Shown: in pieces, positions 31,563-44,705 of the stretch
Position numbering within the stretch: position 1 is the first letter of the stretch
How the letters are laid out: every line of letters starts with the position of its first letter
NCBI RefSeq assembly: GCF_902497785.1
Contig: NZ_CABVHK010000002.1
Location: forward strand, 62,001 to 126,000
DNA length: 64,000 bases
Origin: Pseudomonas fluorescens
GTDB taxonomy: Bacteria > Pseudomonadota > Gammaproteobacteria > Pseudomonadales > Pseudomonadaceae
Direction of reading: 5' to 3'
The notes under the pieces: generated by a model
Told to the model about the DNA's origin: nothing
The model's database searches: none
What the model saw: the letters and a program-made list of their open reading frames with translations, nothing else
Position numbers and translations under genes: made by a program

Positions 31563-34181
31563 TTATAAACCCTGCTCTACAAATGGAACCGTCAGGGCCA
31601 AGGCCGCGTCCAGTGCGCCAGCGTCAATACCACCGCCCTGCGCCATGTCCGGACGACCACCGCCCTTCCCGCCCACTGCCGCAGCGGCTTGCTTCATCAA
31701 ATCACCGGCTTTGAGTTGGCCAGTCAGGTCTTTGGTTACGCCTGCAACCAGAACGACCTTTTCCTCATGGACACTGCCGAGCAGGATCACTGCGCGGCCG
31801 AGTTTGTTTTTCAGTTGATCGACCAGCGCCAGCAGCGCCTTGCCGTCCTGACCGTCCAGACGCACGGCCAGCACTTTCACGCCTTTGACGTCCAGCGCCG
31901 AAGCCGACAGATCGTCGCCCGCCGCGCTGGCTGCCTTGGCCTGCAACTGCTCGAGTTGCTTCTCCAGCTGACGATTACGCTCGAGCACAGCCGACAGCTT
32001 GTCGATCAGGTTGTCGCGGCTACCCTTGACCAGGTTGGCCGCTTCCTTGAGTTGTTCTTCAGCAGCGTTCAAGTAGGCCAGCGCTGCGGCACCGGTGACG
32101 GCCTCGATACGACGCACACCCGATGCCACACCGCCTTCGCTGATGATTTTCAGCAGGCCGATGTCGCCAGTACGGTTGGCGTGGATACCGCCGCACAGCT
32201 CGACGGAGAAATCACCGCCCATGCTCAGCACGCGTACGCTGTCGCCATACTTCTCGCCAAACAGCGCCATGGCGCCTTTGTTCTTGGCGGTTTCGATGTC
32301 GGTTTCTTCCATTTCAACGGCGGAGTTCTTGCGAATCTCGGCGTTGACAATGTCTTCCAGCGCTTTCAGCTGCTCAGGCTTGATGGCCTCGAAGTGGCTG
32401 AAGTCGAAGCGCAGGCGCTGACTGTCGACCAACGAACCTTTCTGTTGAACGTGATCGCCCAACACCTGGCGCAATGCCGCGTGCAGCAAGTGAGTGGCCG
32501 AGTGGTTCAGCGCGGTGGCGTGACGCACGTCGGCTTCAACGTGGGTTTCCACTGGCGAGCCAACGGTCAGGCTGCCCAGCCCCAACACACCGTGGTGCAG
32601 GAATGCGCCGCCGGTCTTGGTGGTGTCGCGCACGTCGAAACGGCCGCTGCTCGATTGCAGATAACCGCAGTCACCGATCTGGCCGCCGGATTCAGCGTAG
32701 AACGGGGTCTGATCGAGAACGACCACGCCCTCTTCGCCTTCACTCAGTACGTCGACCGACTGGCCGTCTTTATAGATAGCCACAACCTTGGCCGAACCAC
32801 TGGTGGCCTTGTAGCCGGTGAACTCGGTGGCTACGTCTACCTTGACCAGCGTGTTGTAGTCCAGACCGAACGAACTGGCCGAACGGGCACGGACGCGTTG
32901 GGCTTCCATTTCGCGCTCGAAGCCGGCTTCGTCGACAGTCAGGTTGCGCTCGCGGGCGATGTCGGCGGTCAGGTCCATCGGGAAACCGTAGGTGTCGTAG
33001 AGTTTGAACACCACGTCGCCCGGCACCACGGTGCCTTTGAGTTCCAGCAGATCCTGCTCGAGGATTTTCAGGCCGTGCTCCAGGGTTTTGGAGAACTGCT
33101 CTTCTTCAGCCTTGAGCACGCGCTCGATGTTGGCCTGCTGTTTCTTCAGCTCCGGGAAGGCTTCGCCCATCTCGGCGACCAGCGCCGCGACGATCTTGTA
33201 GAAGAAGCTGCCGGTCGCGCCCAGCTTGTTGCCGTGACGGCAGGCGCGACGAATGATCCGGCGCAGCACGTAACCGCGACCTTCGTTGGAGGGGATTACG
33301 CCATCGGCAATCAGGAAGCCGCACGAACGGATGTGATCGGACACCACCTTGAGCGAAGACTGGTCGTCATTGCTGCAGCCAATGGCCGCGGCCGACGCGC
33401 TCAGCAGGTTCTTGAACAGGTCGATTTCATAGTTGGAATGAACGTGCTGCATCACCGCACTGATCCGCTCCAGGCCCATGCCGGTGTCGACCGACGGCGC
33501 TGGCAGCGGATGCAACACGCCATCGGCGGTGCGGTTGAACTGCATGAACACGTTGTTCCAGATTTCGATGTAACGGTCGCCGTCTTCTTCCGGCGAGCCC
33601 GGCGGGCCGCCCCAGATGTGGTCGCCGTGATCGTAGAAAATCTCGGTGCAGGGACCGCACGGGCCGGTATCGCCCATGGTCCAGAAGTTGTCGGACGCGT
33701 AAGGCGCGCCTTTGTTGTCGCCGATGCGGATCATGCGCTCGGCCGGCACACCGATTTGCTGGGTCCAGATGTCATACGCCTCGTCATCCGTGGCATAGAC
33801 CGTTACCCAGAGTTTTTCCTTGGGCAGTTCCAGGACACCGGTCAGGAAGGTCCAGGCGTAAGTGATCGCGTCGTGCTTGAAATAGTCGCCGAAGCTGAAG
33901 TTGCCGAGCATTTCAAAGAACGTGTGGTGACGAGCGGTATAACCGACGTTTTCCAGGTCACTGTTCTTGCCACCGGCACGCACGCACTTCTGGCTGCTTG
34001 TTGCGCGGGTGTACGCACGTTTTTCCTGGCCCAGGAAGCAGTCCTTGAACTGGTTCATCCCCGCGTTAGTGAACAGCAGGGTTGGGTCGTTGCCCGGAAT
34101 CAAAGAGCTGGAGGCTACACGGGTGTGGCCTTGCTCTTCGAAGAAGCGAAGGAAGGCTTCACGGATTTCTGCGCTTTTCAT
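31563..34181 (-). CDS. alaS: AlaS, alanyl-tRNA synthetase
   Basis: 872 aa from [20 protein letters not shown] at 34181 (22 upstream codons excluded). Catalytic class-II domain with [20 protein letters not shown], then the tRNA-recognition domain, the editing domain with zinc ligands [15 protein letters not shown] and the C-E-L-C-x-G-x-H type motif [15 protein letters not shown], and the C-Ala/DHHA1 domain ending [12 protein letters not shown]. Complete and typical. First gene of the alaS-lysC-rsmA block. Confidence 0.97.
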   Translation of the reverse strand: MKSAEIREAFLRFFEEQGHTRVASSSLIPGNDPTLLFTNAGMNQFKDCFLGQEKRAYTRATSSQKCVRAGGKNSDLENVGYTARHHTFFEMLGNFSFGDYFKHDAITYAWTFLTGVLELPKEKLWVTVYATDDEAYDIWTQQIGVPAERMIRIGDNKGAPYASDNFWTMGDTGPCGPCTEIFYDHGDHIWGGPPGSPEEDGDRYIEIWNNVFMQFNRTADGVLHPLPAPSVDTGMGLERISAVMQHVHSNYEIDLFKNLLSASAAAIGCSNDDQSSLKVVSDHIRSCGFLIADGVIPSNEGRGYVLRRIIRRACRHGNKLGATGSFFYKIVAALVAEMGEAFPELKKQQANIERVLKAEEEQFSKTLEHGLKILEQDLLELKGTVVPGDVVFKLYDTYGFPMDLTADIARERNLTVDEAGFEREMEAQRVRARSASSFGLDYNTLVKVDVATEFTGYKATSGSAKVVAIYKDGQSVDVLSEGEEGVVVLDQTPFYAESGGQIGDCGYLQSSSGRFDVRDTTKTGGAFLHHGVLGLGSLTVGSPVETHVEADVRHATALNHSATHLLHAALRQVLGDHVQQKGSLVDSQRLRFDFSHFEAIKPEQLKALEDIVNAEIRKNSAVEMEETDIETAKNKGAMALFGEKYGDSVRVLSMGGDFSVELCGGIHANRTGDIGLLKIISEGGVASGVRRIEAVTGAAALAYLNAAEEQLKEAANLVKGSRDNLIDKLSAVLERNRQLEKQLEQLQAKAASAAGDDLSASALDVKGVKVLAVRLDGQDGKALLALVDQLKNKLGRAVILLGSVHEEKVVLVAGVTKDLTGQLKAGDLMKQAAAAVGGKGGGRPDMAQGGGIDAGALDAALALTVPFVEQGL

Positions 34182-34327
34182 TAGGTTCTTCCACGGAGGC
34201 TGCGGCCAAAGGCCTGTGCGAAACGTCAACAGACGAAGCGACGGCAAAGGGCCGCATTATATCGGCCCTGCGCGCGGGGTACAGCGTGTTTATACGATAG
34301 AAACGGTCAATTGGACGGCTAACGCTG

Positions 34328-35332
34328 TCAGTTGCGCGAAAACTCGACGAATGTCGCGATGACTTGCTCGATTTGCGCGCGGCTGACGTCCATGTGCGTG
34401 ACCATTCTAAGACGGCCAGCGGCGCTGAGCTTGATGCCGCGCCCGGCGGCGAACGTTTTGATCGCTTCGGCCTTGTCGCCCATCTGCACGTAAACCATGT
34501 TGGTCTGGACCGGCTCGACGTCATAGCCGGCATCACGAAGTCCGTCGGCCAGGAACCGGGCGTTGGCGTGATCGTCGGCCAAACGCTGGACGTTGTTGTC
34601 CAGCGCATACAGCCCGGCGGCGGCCAGAATCCCGGCCTGACGCATGCCACCGCCGACCATCTTGCGCAGGCGCCGTGCCTTGCCGATCAACTCGATCGAG
34701 CCGCACAGCACCGAGCCGACGGGCGCGCCCAGACCTTTGGACAGGCACACCGAAACGGAATCGAAATGCTGGGTGATTTCCCGGGCGTCCACGCCCAGCC
34801 TGACCGCCGCGTTGTACAGCCGCGCGCCGTCGAGGTGCAGTTGCAAGCCGTGCTCACGGGTGACGTTTCGCGCCTGGGCAAGGTACGCCAAGGGCAGCAC
34901 CTTGCCCTGCATGGTGTTTTCCAGCGCCAGCAAACGGGTACGGGCGAAATGAAAGTCGTCGGGCTTGATTGCCGCCGCCACTTGCGCCAGATCCAGCGAG
35001 CCGTCGGCCTGCACCTCAAGCGGTTGCGGCTGGATCGAACCGAGCACCGCCGCGCCTCCACCTTCGTACTTATAGGTGTGCGCCTGCTGGCCGACGATGT
35101 ATTCATCGCCGCGCTCGCAGTGCGCCATCAAGCCCAGCAGATTGCTCATGGTGCCTGTCGGTACAAACACCGCTGCGGCAAAACCCAGGCGTTTAGCCAA
35201 CTCGGCTTCCAGACGATTGACCGTCGGATCTTCGCCGTAAACGTCGTCACCGGTGACCGCGTGGGCCATCGCGTCGAGCATCCCGGCGGTCGGTTGGGTG
35301 ACGGTGTCGCTGCGAAGATCGATAACGCTCAT
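34328..35332 (-). CDS. ltaE: Low-specificity L-threonine aldolase
   Basis: PLP enzyme cleaving L-threonine or allo-threonine to glycine and acetaldehyde. 334 aa from [15 protein letters not shown] at 35332 (19 further upstream codons rejected). Fold-type I features: [49 protein letters not shown] for the PLP Asp, and the PLP lysine in [16 protein letters not shown]. Stand-alone gene between a REP doublet and alaS. Confidence 0.94.
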   Translation of the reverse strand: MSVIDLRSDTVTQPTAGMLDAMAHAVTGDDVYGEDPTVNRLEAELAKRLGFAAAVFVPTGTMSNLLGLMAHCERGDEYIVGQQAHTYKYEGGGAAVLGSIQPQPLEVQADGSLDLAQVAAAIKPDDFHFARTRLLALENTMQGKVLPLAYLAQARNVTREHGLQLHLDGARLYNAAVRLGVDAREITQHFDSVSVCLSKGLGAPVGSVLCGSIELIGKARRLRKMVGGGMRQAGILAAAGLYALDNNVQRLADDHANARFLADGLRDAGYDVEPVQTNMVYVQMGDKAEAIKTFAAGRGIKLSAAGRLRMVTHMDVSRAQIEQVIATFVEFSRN

Positions 35333-35430
35333 GAATCTGGCCTCGGTAAGCAGGGGAAAATCCCTTTCAGGAGGGATTACTGCGGTCATGCGGACGAATA
35401 ATCAACCCTGGTATGGGGAAAAAAAATACA

Positions 35431-35530
35431 AACCCTGTGGGAGCGGGCTTGCCCGCGATAGCGGACTGTCAGTCGATAGGGTCGGAGGCTGACATACCGC
35501 TATCGCGGGCAAGCCCGCTCCCACAGGGTT
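35431..35530. repeat. REP doublet, GTGGGAGCGGGCTTGCCCGCGA family
   Basis: Inverted pair with CTGTGGGAGCGGGCTTGCCC at 35435 and its complement ending 35529, 40-nt centre. Forms a long hairpin upstream of ltaE and before the FMN riboswitch. Same family at 43047-43138; a variant with GAGCTGGC at 39254-39410. Confidence 0.92.
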
Positions 35531-35607
35531 GTGCGTCAACTTTGGCGATGCGCGGCGCAAAAAATTGTGTTAAAAACGCTGCGCCGCCAGACGATCTGTC
35601 GGCAAAA

Positions 35608-35772
35608 CGTTCTCAGGGCGGGGTGCAACTCCCCACCGGCGGTAATTGCGCGCAATGCGCATAGCCCGCGAGCGCTTGGCGACAGCACGGCTTCGGCGGT
35701 GACTGGCGACAAGGTCAGCAGACCCGGTGTGATCCCGGGGCCGACGGTCATAGTCCGGATGAAGAGAGAACG
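35608..35772 (+). promoter_or_regulatory. FMN riboswitch (RFN element)
   Basis: Conserved blocks in order: TTCTCAGGGCGGGGTGCAAC, TCCCCACCGGCGGTAA, AGCCCGCGAGCGC, GGTCAGCAGACCCGGTGTGA, CCGGGGCCGACGGTCATAGT and CCGGATGAAGAGAGAAC. All helices of the RFN aptamer can form. It precedes ribH2 by 105 nt, so flavin synthesis there is FMN-controlled. Confidence 0.97.
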
Positions 35773-35877
35773 GGATTGGCGCCAAAGGGCCGTCCGCGGG
35801 CATTCGTGCGAGCGTGCGCACCCTTAAATCCCATTCGATTCATATGCCCTGTTTTAACCATAAACAGGAGTCAGAAC

Positions 35878-36387
35878 ATGCAACCCACCGCAATCGACAG
35901 CAAAAGCAAAAACCATCAGGGCGAGCGCGTCGCGTTCATCCAGGCCTGTTGGCACAAGGAAATCGTCGACCAGAGCCGTAAGGGCTTCGTCGCCGAAATG
36001 ATTGCCCAGGGTTATCAGGAATCGGACATCGATTTCTTCGAACTCGGCGGCGCCTTTGAGATCCCGCTGCACGCCAAACTGCTGGCCAAGTCCGGTCGTT
36101 ACGCCGGCATCGTCGCCGCTGGCCTGGTGGTAGATGGCGGGATCTACCGCCATGAGTTCGTCGCCCAATCAGTGATCAGCGGCCTGATGCAGGTTCAGCT
36201 GGAAACTGAAGTGCCGGTGTTCTCGGTGGTATTGACCCCGCACCACTTCCACGCTGGCGAAGAGCACCAGAAGTTCTTCTTTGAGCACTTCGTGCACAAG
36301 GGCCAGGAAGCGGCGAAGACCTGTGCGGATACGCTGCAGAAGATGCGCGCGTTGCGTCGTAGCGAACAGCGCGCAGTAGCGGTCTAA
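35878..36387 (+). CDS. ribH2: RibH2, type-II 6,7-dimethyl-8-ribityllumazine synthase
   Basis: 169 aa from MQPTAIDSKS at 35878 (AGGAG upstream). Condenses 5-amino-6-ribitylamino-uracil with dihydroxybutanone phosphate in riboflavin synthesis. The sequence follows the Brucella RibH2 decameric type: RVAFIQACWHKEIVDQSRKG, LGGAFEIPLHAKLLAKSGRY, VVDGGIYRHEFVAQSVISGL, MQVQLETEVPVFSVVLTPHH. Core Pseudomonas RibH of the rib operon is a different type, so this is a second, stress- or FMN-responsive paralogue (inference). Directly under an FMN riboswitch. Confidence 0.9.
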   Translation: MQPTAIDSKSKNHQGERVAFIQACWHKEIVDQSRKGFVAEMIAQGYQESDIDFFELGGAFEIPLHAKLLAKSGRYAGIVAAGLVVDGGIYRHEFVAQSVISGLMQVQLETEVPVFSVVLTPHHFHAGEEHQKFFFEHFVHKGQEAAKTCADTLQKMRALRRSEQRAVAV

Positions 36388-36400
36388 AGAAAAACCGGAG

Positions 36401-36492
36401 CCTGTAGGAGCTGTCGAGTGAAACGAGGCTGCGATCTTTTGATCTTCAAAAGTGAGATCAAAAGATCGCAGCCTGCGGCAGCTCCTACAGGG
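36401..36492. repeat. REP doublet, variant arm
   Basis: Left arm CTGTAGGAGCTGTCGAGTGA then AACGAGGCTGCGATCTTTTGA, right arm ATCGCAGCCTGCGGCAGCTC then CTACAGG. The left arm has the TGTCGAGTGAAACGAGGC version in place of TGCCGAAGGC; the same asymmetric form recurs at 50514-50604. Confidence 0.88.
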
Positions 36493-36502
36493 GGCGGTGT
36501 TT

Positions 36503-37513
36503 TCAGGCGAGGTTTTCGTCGGTGGTCGGCACGATCAGGATGCCGGCGCGCAGGCCGTTCTTGACCTTGGGATTGGGGAAGATGATGCGGGCGCCCTCCT
36601 CCTCGATGATCCAGCGGGTCTGGGCGATGTCTTCGGCCAGCAGATAACCCACTTCCAGCTCGGAAAAATTCTCGATGTCCGCCGGCAGGTTCAGGCGGAA
36701 GCTGTCGCTGTGCTTGATGATTTCCCGCGCCACGCTGAACAGCTGCAAACCGTCCAGCGACGCTTCGGTCAGCGCCGGCTCGGTGCCTTCGATAATCTGT
36801 TTCAGGCGGGTTTCCAGCAGATCGACATTGACCCCGTCGTTGTGCCCGAACGGCCGGGCCTTGCCCAATTCCAGGGTAAACGACTCGGCATTCAGTTTGT
36901 CGTAGGTGTAGGAACTGAACACGATCGACGGTTTGTTCTGCAGCAGCACCGCCTCCATACCGGCGGCGCGCAAGCGAGCCAGTTCCAGACGTGAATGCGG
37001 GCGACCTTCTTTCCACGGATACAACGCGAACTGCTCGATTTTCGAGCCGCGAATCGCAGTGTGCAGGTCGTAGTGCAGACGTTCGCGGTCCGGCGGGCTG
37101 AAGAAACTCGCGGCCAGACGCTCCAGCTCGCAGGCGCGCAGGGCTTCGGAACCGCTGGTTTGTTCGTGACGACCGTTGAACAGCCGATTGACGTCCTGTT
37201 CGATGAAGCGCTCGCCCTTGCGAATCGCTTCCGGGTTGCCGAACAGGAACAGAATGCGTGCGCGCGGCTTCAGATCGCCGCGAGCGATGTCATGCAAGAG
37301 CCGATCGAGCAACTCGATCGGCGCTGTTTCGTTGCCATGGATGCCCGCTGACAGCAGCAGGTCCAGGCCATTGTCGCGCGCTTGCGGTGGCCGCACTTCC
37401 AGCGCACCTTCGCTCAACCAGCGCATCCGCACGCCTTCGACAGTCAGTTGAGTCTTCTCCGCCGGTTCACGGCCGGCGAGGGTCAGTTCAAGCAGTTTGC
37501 CGAGGGCGAGCAT
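36503..37513 (-). CDS. astE: AstE/AruE, succinylglutamate desuccinylase
   Basis: Last step of the AST pathway: N-succinylglutamate to succinate plus glutamate. 336 aa from [17 protein letters not shown] at 37513. M14-family zinc residues: H-x-x-E in [18 protein letters not shown], later His in [18 protein letters not shown], and the catalytic Glu in [12 protein letters not shown]. It is 13 nt downstream of a small operon gene and last in the aru/ast operon. Confidence 0.95.
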   Translation of the reverse strand: MLALGKLLELTLAGREPAEKTQLTVEGVRMRWLSEGALEVRPPQARDNGLDLLLSAGIHGNETAPIELLDRLLHDIARGDLKPRARILFLFGNPEAIRKGERFIEQDVNRLFNGRHEQTSGSEALRACELERLAASFFSPPDRERLHYDLHTAIRGSKIEQFALYPWKEGRPHSRLELARLRAAGMEAVLLQNKPSIVFSSYTYDKLNAESFTLELGKARPFGHNDGVNVDLLETRLKQIIEGTEPALTEASLDGLQLFSVAREIIKHSDSFRLNLPADIENFSELEVGYLLAEDIAQTRWIIEEEGARIIFPNPKVKNGLRAGILIVPTTDENLA

Positions 37514-37526
37514 AGAAGCGGTTTCC

Positions 37527-37814
37527 TTAGTGGTCGTGGGCGCAATCCGGGCCGTGCACGTGGTCTTCGTCACCGACTTCAGCCGGCTCCATTTCCAGTT
37601 GCAGACTTACCAGATTAGTCGCCAATGGGCGCAGCAGCAGGTTGGCGTATTCAGCGTCCCCTTCTTCGACGTCCACGCCGATCAGCAGTTGGCCGCGGCC
37701 GTCATGCTGAATCCACAGCTCTTTGCCTTGCCAAATGACCGCGACGCGGGTGCAGGAAGTTTCCAGTTGCTTGCCGTCGGTGTCTTCAAGGATTAGCCGC
37801 AGGGTATCGCTCAT
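37527..37814 (-). CDS. Conserved small protein of the ast operon
   Basis: 95 aa from [15 protein letters not shown] at 37814 (a start at 37838 would overlap astB). Beta-rich N-terminal half ([33 protein letters not shown]) and a His/Asp-rich end [11 protein letters not shown] that may bind metal. Conserved between astB and astE in Pseudomonas and often labelled topoisomerase II, a name its sequence does not support. Role unknown, presumably linked to arginine catabolism. Confidence 0.75.
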   Translation of the reverse strand: MSDTLRLILEDTDGKQLETSCTRVAVIWQGKELWIQHDGRGQLLIGVDVEEGDAEYANLLLRPLATNLVSLQLEMEPAEVGDEDHVHGPDCAHDH

Positions 37815-37834
37815 GTGTTTTACGCTCTCGACGT

Positions 37835-39181
37835 TCAATTGATCTGGAATGGATAAACCGCGCCCAGTTTAAGGATTTGCGTCAGTTCATCCAGTGCCGT
37901 CCGGCACTCAAGCAACAATTGCGGGTCCGCAAGATCGGTTTCGGCCATGCGGTCGCGGTAGTGCTTGTCGACCCATTCGGTCAGCGTGCCGTACAACGGT
38001 GCGGTCATGATAACGCCTGGGTTGACGGCCGCCAGTTCGGTTTCATTCAGCGCCACGCGCAAGCGCAGGCACGCCGGGCCACCGCCGTTCTGCATGCTCT
38101 GCTTGAGGTCGAAGACTTTGACTTCGCGGATCAGGCCGCCAGAGCCGGTCAGGCTTTGCAGGTATTGCCAGACGCGTTCGTTGCCACGGCATTCTTCCGG
38201 CACGATCAACAGCATCGAGCCGTCAGGACGCGACAGCAACTGGCTGTTGAACAGGTAGGAACGCACCGCATCTTCGACGGTGACGGCGGAACGCGGCACG
38301 CACACCGACTGGAATTTCCCGCCGACCTTGGCGAGTTTGGCTTGCAGCTCGGCGAGCATCTGCTCGGTGTCGAGGAACGCGTCCTCGTGATAGAACAGCA
38401 CCTCGCCGTTACCCACCGCGATCACGTCGTTGTGGAAAACGCCCTGATCGATCACCGAAGGGTTCTGCTGGGCGTAGACCACGCCGTCATCGCTCAAACC
38501 GTGCAGACGCGCCACCGCTTGCGAGGCTTCGAGGGTCTGGCGCGCCGGGTACTTCTGCGGCGCCGGGTAGCGGTTGTCGAACGCGCTGCGACCGAACACG
38601 AAGAACTCGACGCCGGCTTCGCCGTATTCACGGCAGAAACGCGTGTGGTTGGCCGCGCCTTCGTCACCGAACTGCGCCACCGCCGGCAACGCTGCGTGGT
38701 GGGCGAAGTGTTTCTGATCAGCGAACATCGCGCCCAGCACGCGGCTGGTGGTCGGGTGTTCGATGCTGCGGTGGTATTTGCAGTTGAGGTTGGCGGCGGT
38801 GAAATGCACGCGACCGTCGGCGGTGTCGGCACTCGGGCTGACCGTGGCAGCGTTGGCCACCCACATGCTCGATGCTGAGCAACTGGCAACCAGCAACGGC
38901 ATCGCGTCTTTGGCGGCGCGTTCGATCACTTGCGCGTCGGTTCCGCTGAAACCCAAACGGCGCAGGGCGGTGACGTCCGGGCGCTCTTGCGGGGCGAGAA
39001 CGCCTTGTTGAAAGCCCATTTCCATCAGCGCTTTCATCTTCGCCAGGCCTTGCAGCGCGGCTTCCTTCGGGTTCGAAGACTGCTGGCTGTTGCTCTGGGA
39101 CGCGACGTTGCCGTAGGACAGGCCGCCGTAGTTATGGGTCGGCCCCACTAGACCGTCAAAATTGACTTCATAGGATTTCAT
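37835..39181 (-). CDS. astB: AstB/AruB, N-succinylarginine dihydrolase
   Basis: Hydrolyses N2-succinylarginine to succinylornithine, 2 NH3 and CO2. 448 aa from [20 protein letters not shown] at 39181, the invariant family start. Catalytic Cys/His/Glu of the pentein fold: [37 protein letters not shown], and the C-terminal [16 protein letters not shown] with the nucleophile Cys. Third-to-last gene of the aru operon. Confidence 0.96.
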   Translation of the reverse strand: MKSYEVNFDGLVGPTHNYGGLSYGNVASQSNSQQSSNPKEAALQGLAKMKALMEMGFQQGVLAPQERPDVTALRRLGFSGTDAQVIERAAKDAMPLLVASCSASSMWVANAATVSPSADTADGRVHFTAANLNCKYHRSIEHPTTSRVLGAMFADQKHFAHHAALPAVAQFGDEGAANHTRFCREYGEAGVEFFVFGRSAFDNRYPAPQKYPARQTLEASQAVARLHGLSDDGVVYAQQNPSVIDQGVFHNDVIAVGNGEVLFYHEDAFLDTEQMLAELQAKLAKVGGKFQSVCVPRSAVTVEDAVRSYLFNSQLLSRPDGSMLLIVPEECRGNERVWQYLQSLTGSGGLIREVKVFDLKQSMQNGGGPACLRLRVALNETELAAVNPGVIMTAPLYGTLTEWVDKHYRDRMAETDLADPQLLLECRTALDELTQILKLGAVYPFQIN

Positions 39182-39253
39182 CAGCGAGGCTCCACGAGAA
39201 TCTGTTGTTATAGGCATCAGGTAACAATTCAGTTTGACCGCGTCGCGGCCATC

Positions 39254-39410
39254 GCTGGCAAGCCAGCTCCCACAGGTTCAGCAGTGTTCACAGATTGTGT
39301 GTTCGACACTGACTTTGTGGGAGCTGGCAAGCCAGCTCCCACAGGTTCAGCAGTGTTCACAGATTGTGTGTTCGACACTGACTTTGTGGGAGCTGGCTTG
39401 CCAGCGATTG
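39254..39410. repeat. 69-bp tandem duplication carrying a REP-like element
   Basis: Unit 39254-39322 repeats exactly at 39323-39391 (starting GCTGGCAAGCCAGCTCCCAC), followed by an inverted half GCTGGCTTGCCAGC. Each unit holds a GTGGGAGCTGGC REP-like arm. Lies in the gap between astB and astD and enlarges it to 233 nt. Confidence 0.92.
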
Positions 39411-39414
39411 GGCT

Positions 39415-41906
<2,492 letters not shown>

Positions 41907-41977
41907 GCTATCTCCTCAAACGGGCCGCTTGCGCCACCCGCGAAATACTTGCTGCTTTGCAGGTTGACCAGCAGGCG

Positions 41978-42997
41978 TTAAACCGCCACCAGGCGCACGC
42001 TCGCACCTTCACCGACGCCCAAAGCTTCGGCCGCTTCCAGATCCAGAGTCACGGGTTTGCCCGGCGCGTAATCGAGTTCGAGCAACACCGCGCGGTAATC
42101 CTGCAACTGCGCATTGGCCACCAGGTACTGACGACCGACGCCTTTGACCGGCTCGCCGATTTTCACCGGTACCACGCGGCTCTGGGCAATCGAACGGATC
42201 CCCGAGACGCGCGCATGCAGGGTCGGGCCGCCGTCGAAAATATCGATGTAGTGATCGGTCTCGAAGCCTTCGCGCATCAGGATGTCGAAGGTGATCTGCG
42301 CCCGTGGGTGCACCTGGCCCATCGCTTCTTGCGCGGAGTCCGGCAGCAGTGGCACGTAGATCGGGTAATGCGGCATCAGCTCGGCGAGGAAGGTCCGGCT
42401 TTTCAGGCCGCACAGGCGCTCGGCTTCGGCGTAGTTGAGGTCGAAGAAGTTACGCCCGATGGCATCCCAGAACGGCGAGTCGCCATTTTCATCGCTGTAG
42501 CCGACGATCTCGGTCACCACGGAATCGGCAAAGCGCTCCGGATGGCTGGCCACGAACAGCAAGCGACCGCGGGAGTTGAGCTCGGCCCACGGCGAACCCA
42601 CCAACTCGCGCTGCACGTAGAAACTGGTCAGCAGACTGTTGCCGGTCAGGTCGTGGCACTGGGAGAGCACGTGAATCTTGTTATGTATCTTCAACTCGCG
42701 GGAAGCGTGCACGAAGGTTTCATTACGAAAACTGTAGAACGGCTCGGAGTAACCGGCCGAGGCAACGATGGCCGAGCAACCGACGAGTTTGCCGGTGGTG
42801 CTGTCTTCGAGGACGAAGAAATAGCTCTCTTCACCGTTGAAGCTGACTTCGGCGGAAAACGACGCTTCGCTCGCGGCGATCTTGTCACTCAGGCGCTCAA
42901 CATCATCCGGCAGGGAAGTGACACCAATCGGGCTGTCCGCAGCCAGACGCTGTACCTCGCCCAGATCAGCCATTTGCGCGGGGCGCATCACCAGCAT
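41978..42997 (-). CDS. aruF: AruF, arginine/ornithine N-succinyltransferase alpha subunit
   Basis: 339 aa from MLVMRPAQMADLGEVQRLAA at 42997; the open frame starts 31 codons upstream, inside the REP spacer. Same fold as AruG (about one third of residues align by eye): GVTSLPDDVERLSDKIAASE, SRELKIHNKIHVLSQCHDLT, FWDAIGRNFFDLNYAEAERL. First reaction of the AST pathway, transferring succinyl from succinyl-CoA to the alpha-amino group of arginine. Confidence 0.94.
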   Translation of the reverse strand: MLVMRPAQMADLGEVQRLAADSPIGVTSLPDDVERLSDKIAASEASFSAEVSFNGEESYFFVLEDSTTGKLVGCSAIVASAGYSEPFYSFRNETFVHASRELKIHNKIHVLSQCHDLTGNSLLTSFYVQRELVGSPWAELNSRGRLLFVASHPERFADSVVTEIVGYSDENGDSPFWDAIGRNFFDLNYAEAERLCGLKSRTFLAELMPHYPIYVPLLPDSAQEAMGQVHPRAQITFDILMREGFETDHYIDIFDGGPTLHARVSGIRSIAQSRVVPVKIGEPVKGVGRQYLVANAQLQDYRAVLLELDYAPGKPVTLDLEAAEALGVGEGASVRLVAV

Positions 42998-43046
42998 GGT
43001 GTCACTCCTTTCTCGAAAAATACTCATAAGAAAAATGCCCGGATCA

Positions 43047-43138
43047 TGTGGGAGCGGGCTTGCCCGCGATATCGTCCTGTCAGATAACAATGAAGTCGGC
43101 TGTCAGGCCCTCATCGCGGGCAAGCCCGCTCCCACAGG
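43047..43138. repeat. REP doublet between aruC and aruF
   Basis: TGTGGGAGCGGGCTTGCCCG (43047) and its complement ending at 43138, 46-nt centre. Intra-operon hairpin, so it may stabilise the upstream aruC message or attenuate. Confidence 0.9.
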
Positions 43139-43198
43139 TTTTGTGTCCGGCACATAAAAATTTGTTCGACGCCTGAAAGGTCAGGCGTCGAAGGTCTA

Positions 43199-44518
<1,320 letters not shown>

Positions 44519-44548
44519 TTATAGCGCAAACCCCGGTTTCAGCCGGGT

Positions 44549-44564
44549 TTACGGCAATGCGACA
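44549..44564 (-). promoter_or_regulatory. ArgR half-site 2 upstream of aruC
   Basis: Minus strand reads TGTCGC-ATTGCCGT-AA, a second exact TGTCGC-N8-AA match, 51 bp from the first. Further imperfect words (TTGCGCTATAAGAA, GTCGCAAAGG) lie around it. Confidence 0.75.
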
Positions 44565-44705
44565 AATAGCGTCGCAAAGGCGCAGTTTAAACCGGCGCAC
44601 AGATTACAGGCAGGCGTGTCGAGCGGTGCGGTAAATATGTACCGCACGCCCTGCGTCATCGTCTGTTTTGATCGGGCTCCGACCCATCGCTAACGGACTA
44701 GCGCA

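Noticed and set aside
31689..34184. 831-codon plus-strand open frame opposite alaS
   Set aside because: Mirror frame of a high-GC synthetase gene; low-complexity His/Gln/Val-rich translation with no family resemblance.
37527..37814. Topoisomerase identity of the small ast-operon protein
   Set aside because: 95 residues with no topoisomerase domain or catalytic Tyr region; the label appears to be inherited annotation.
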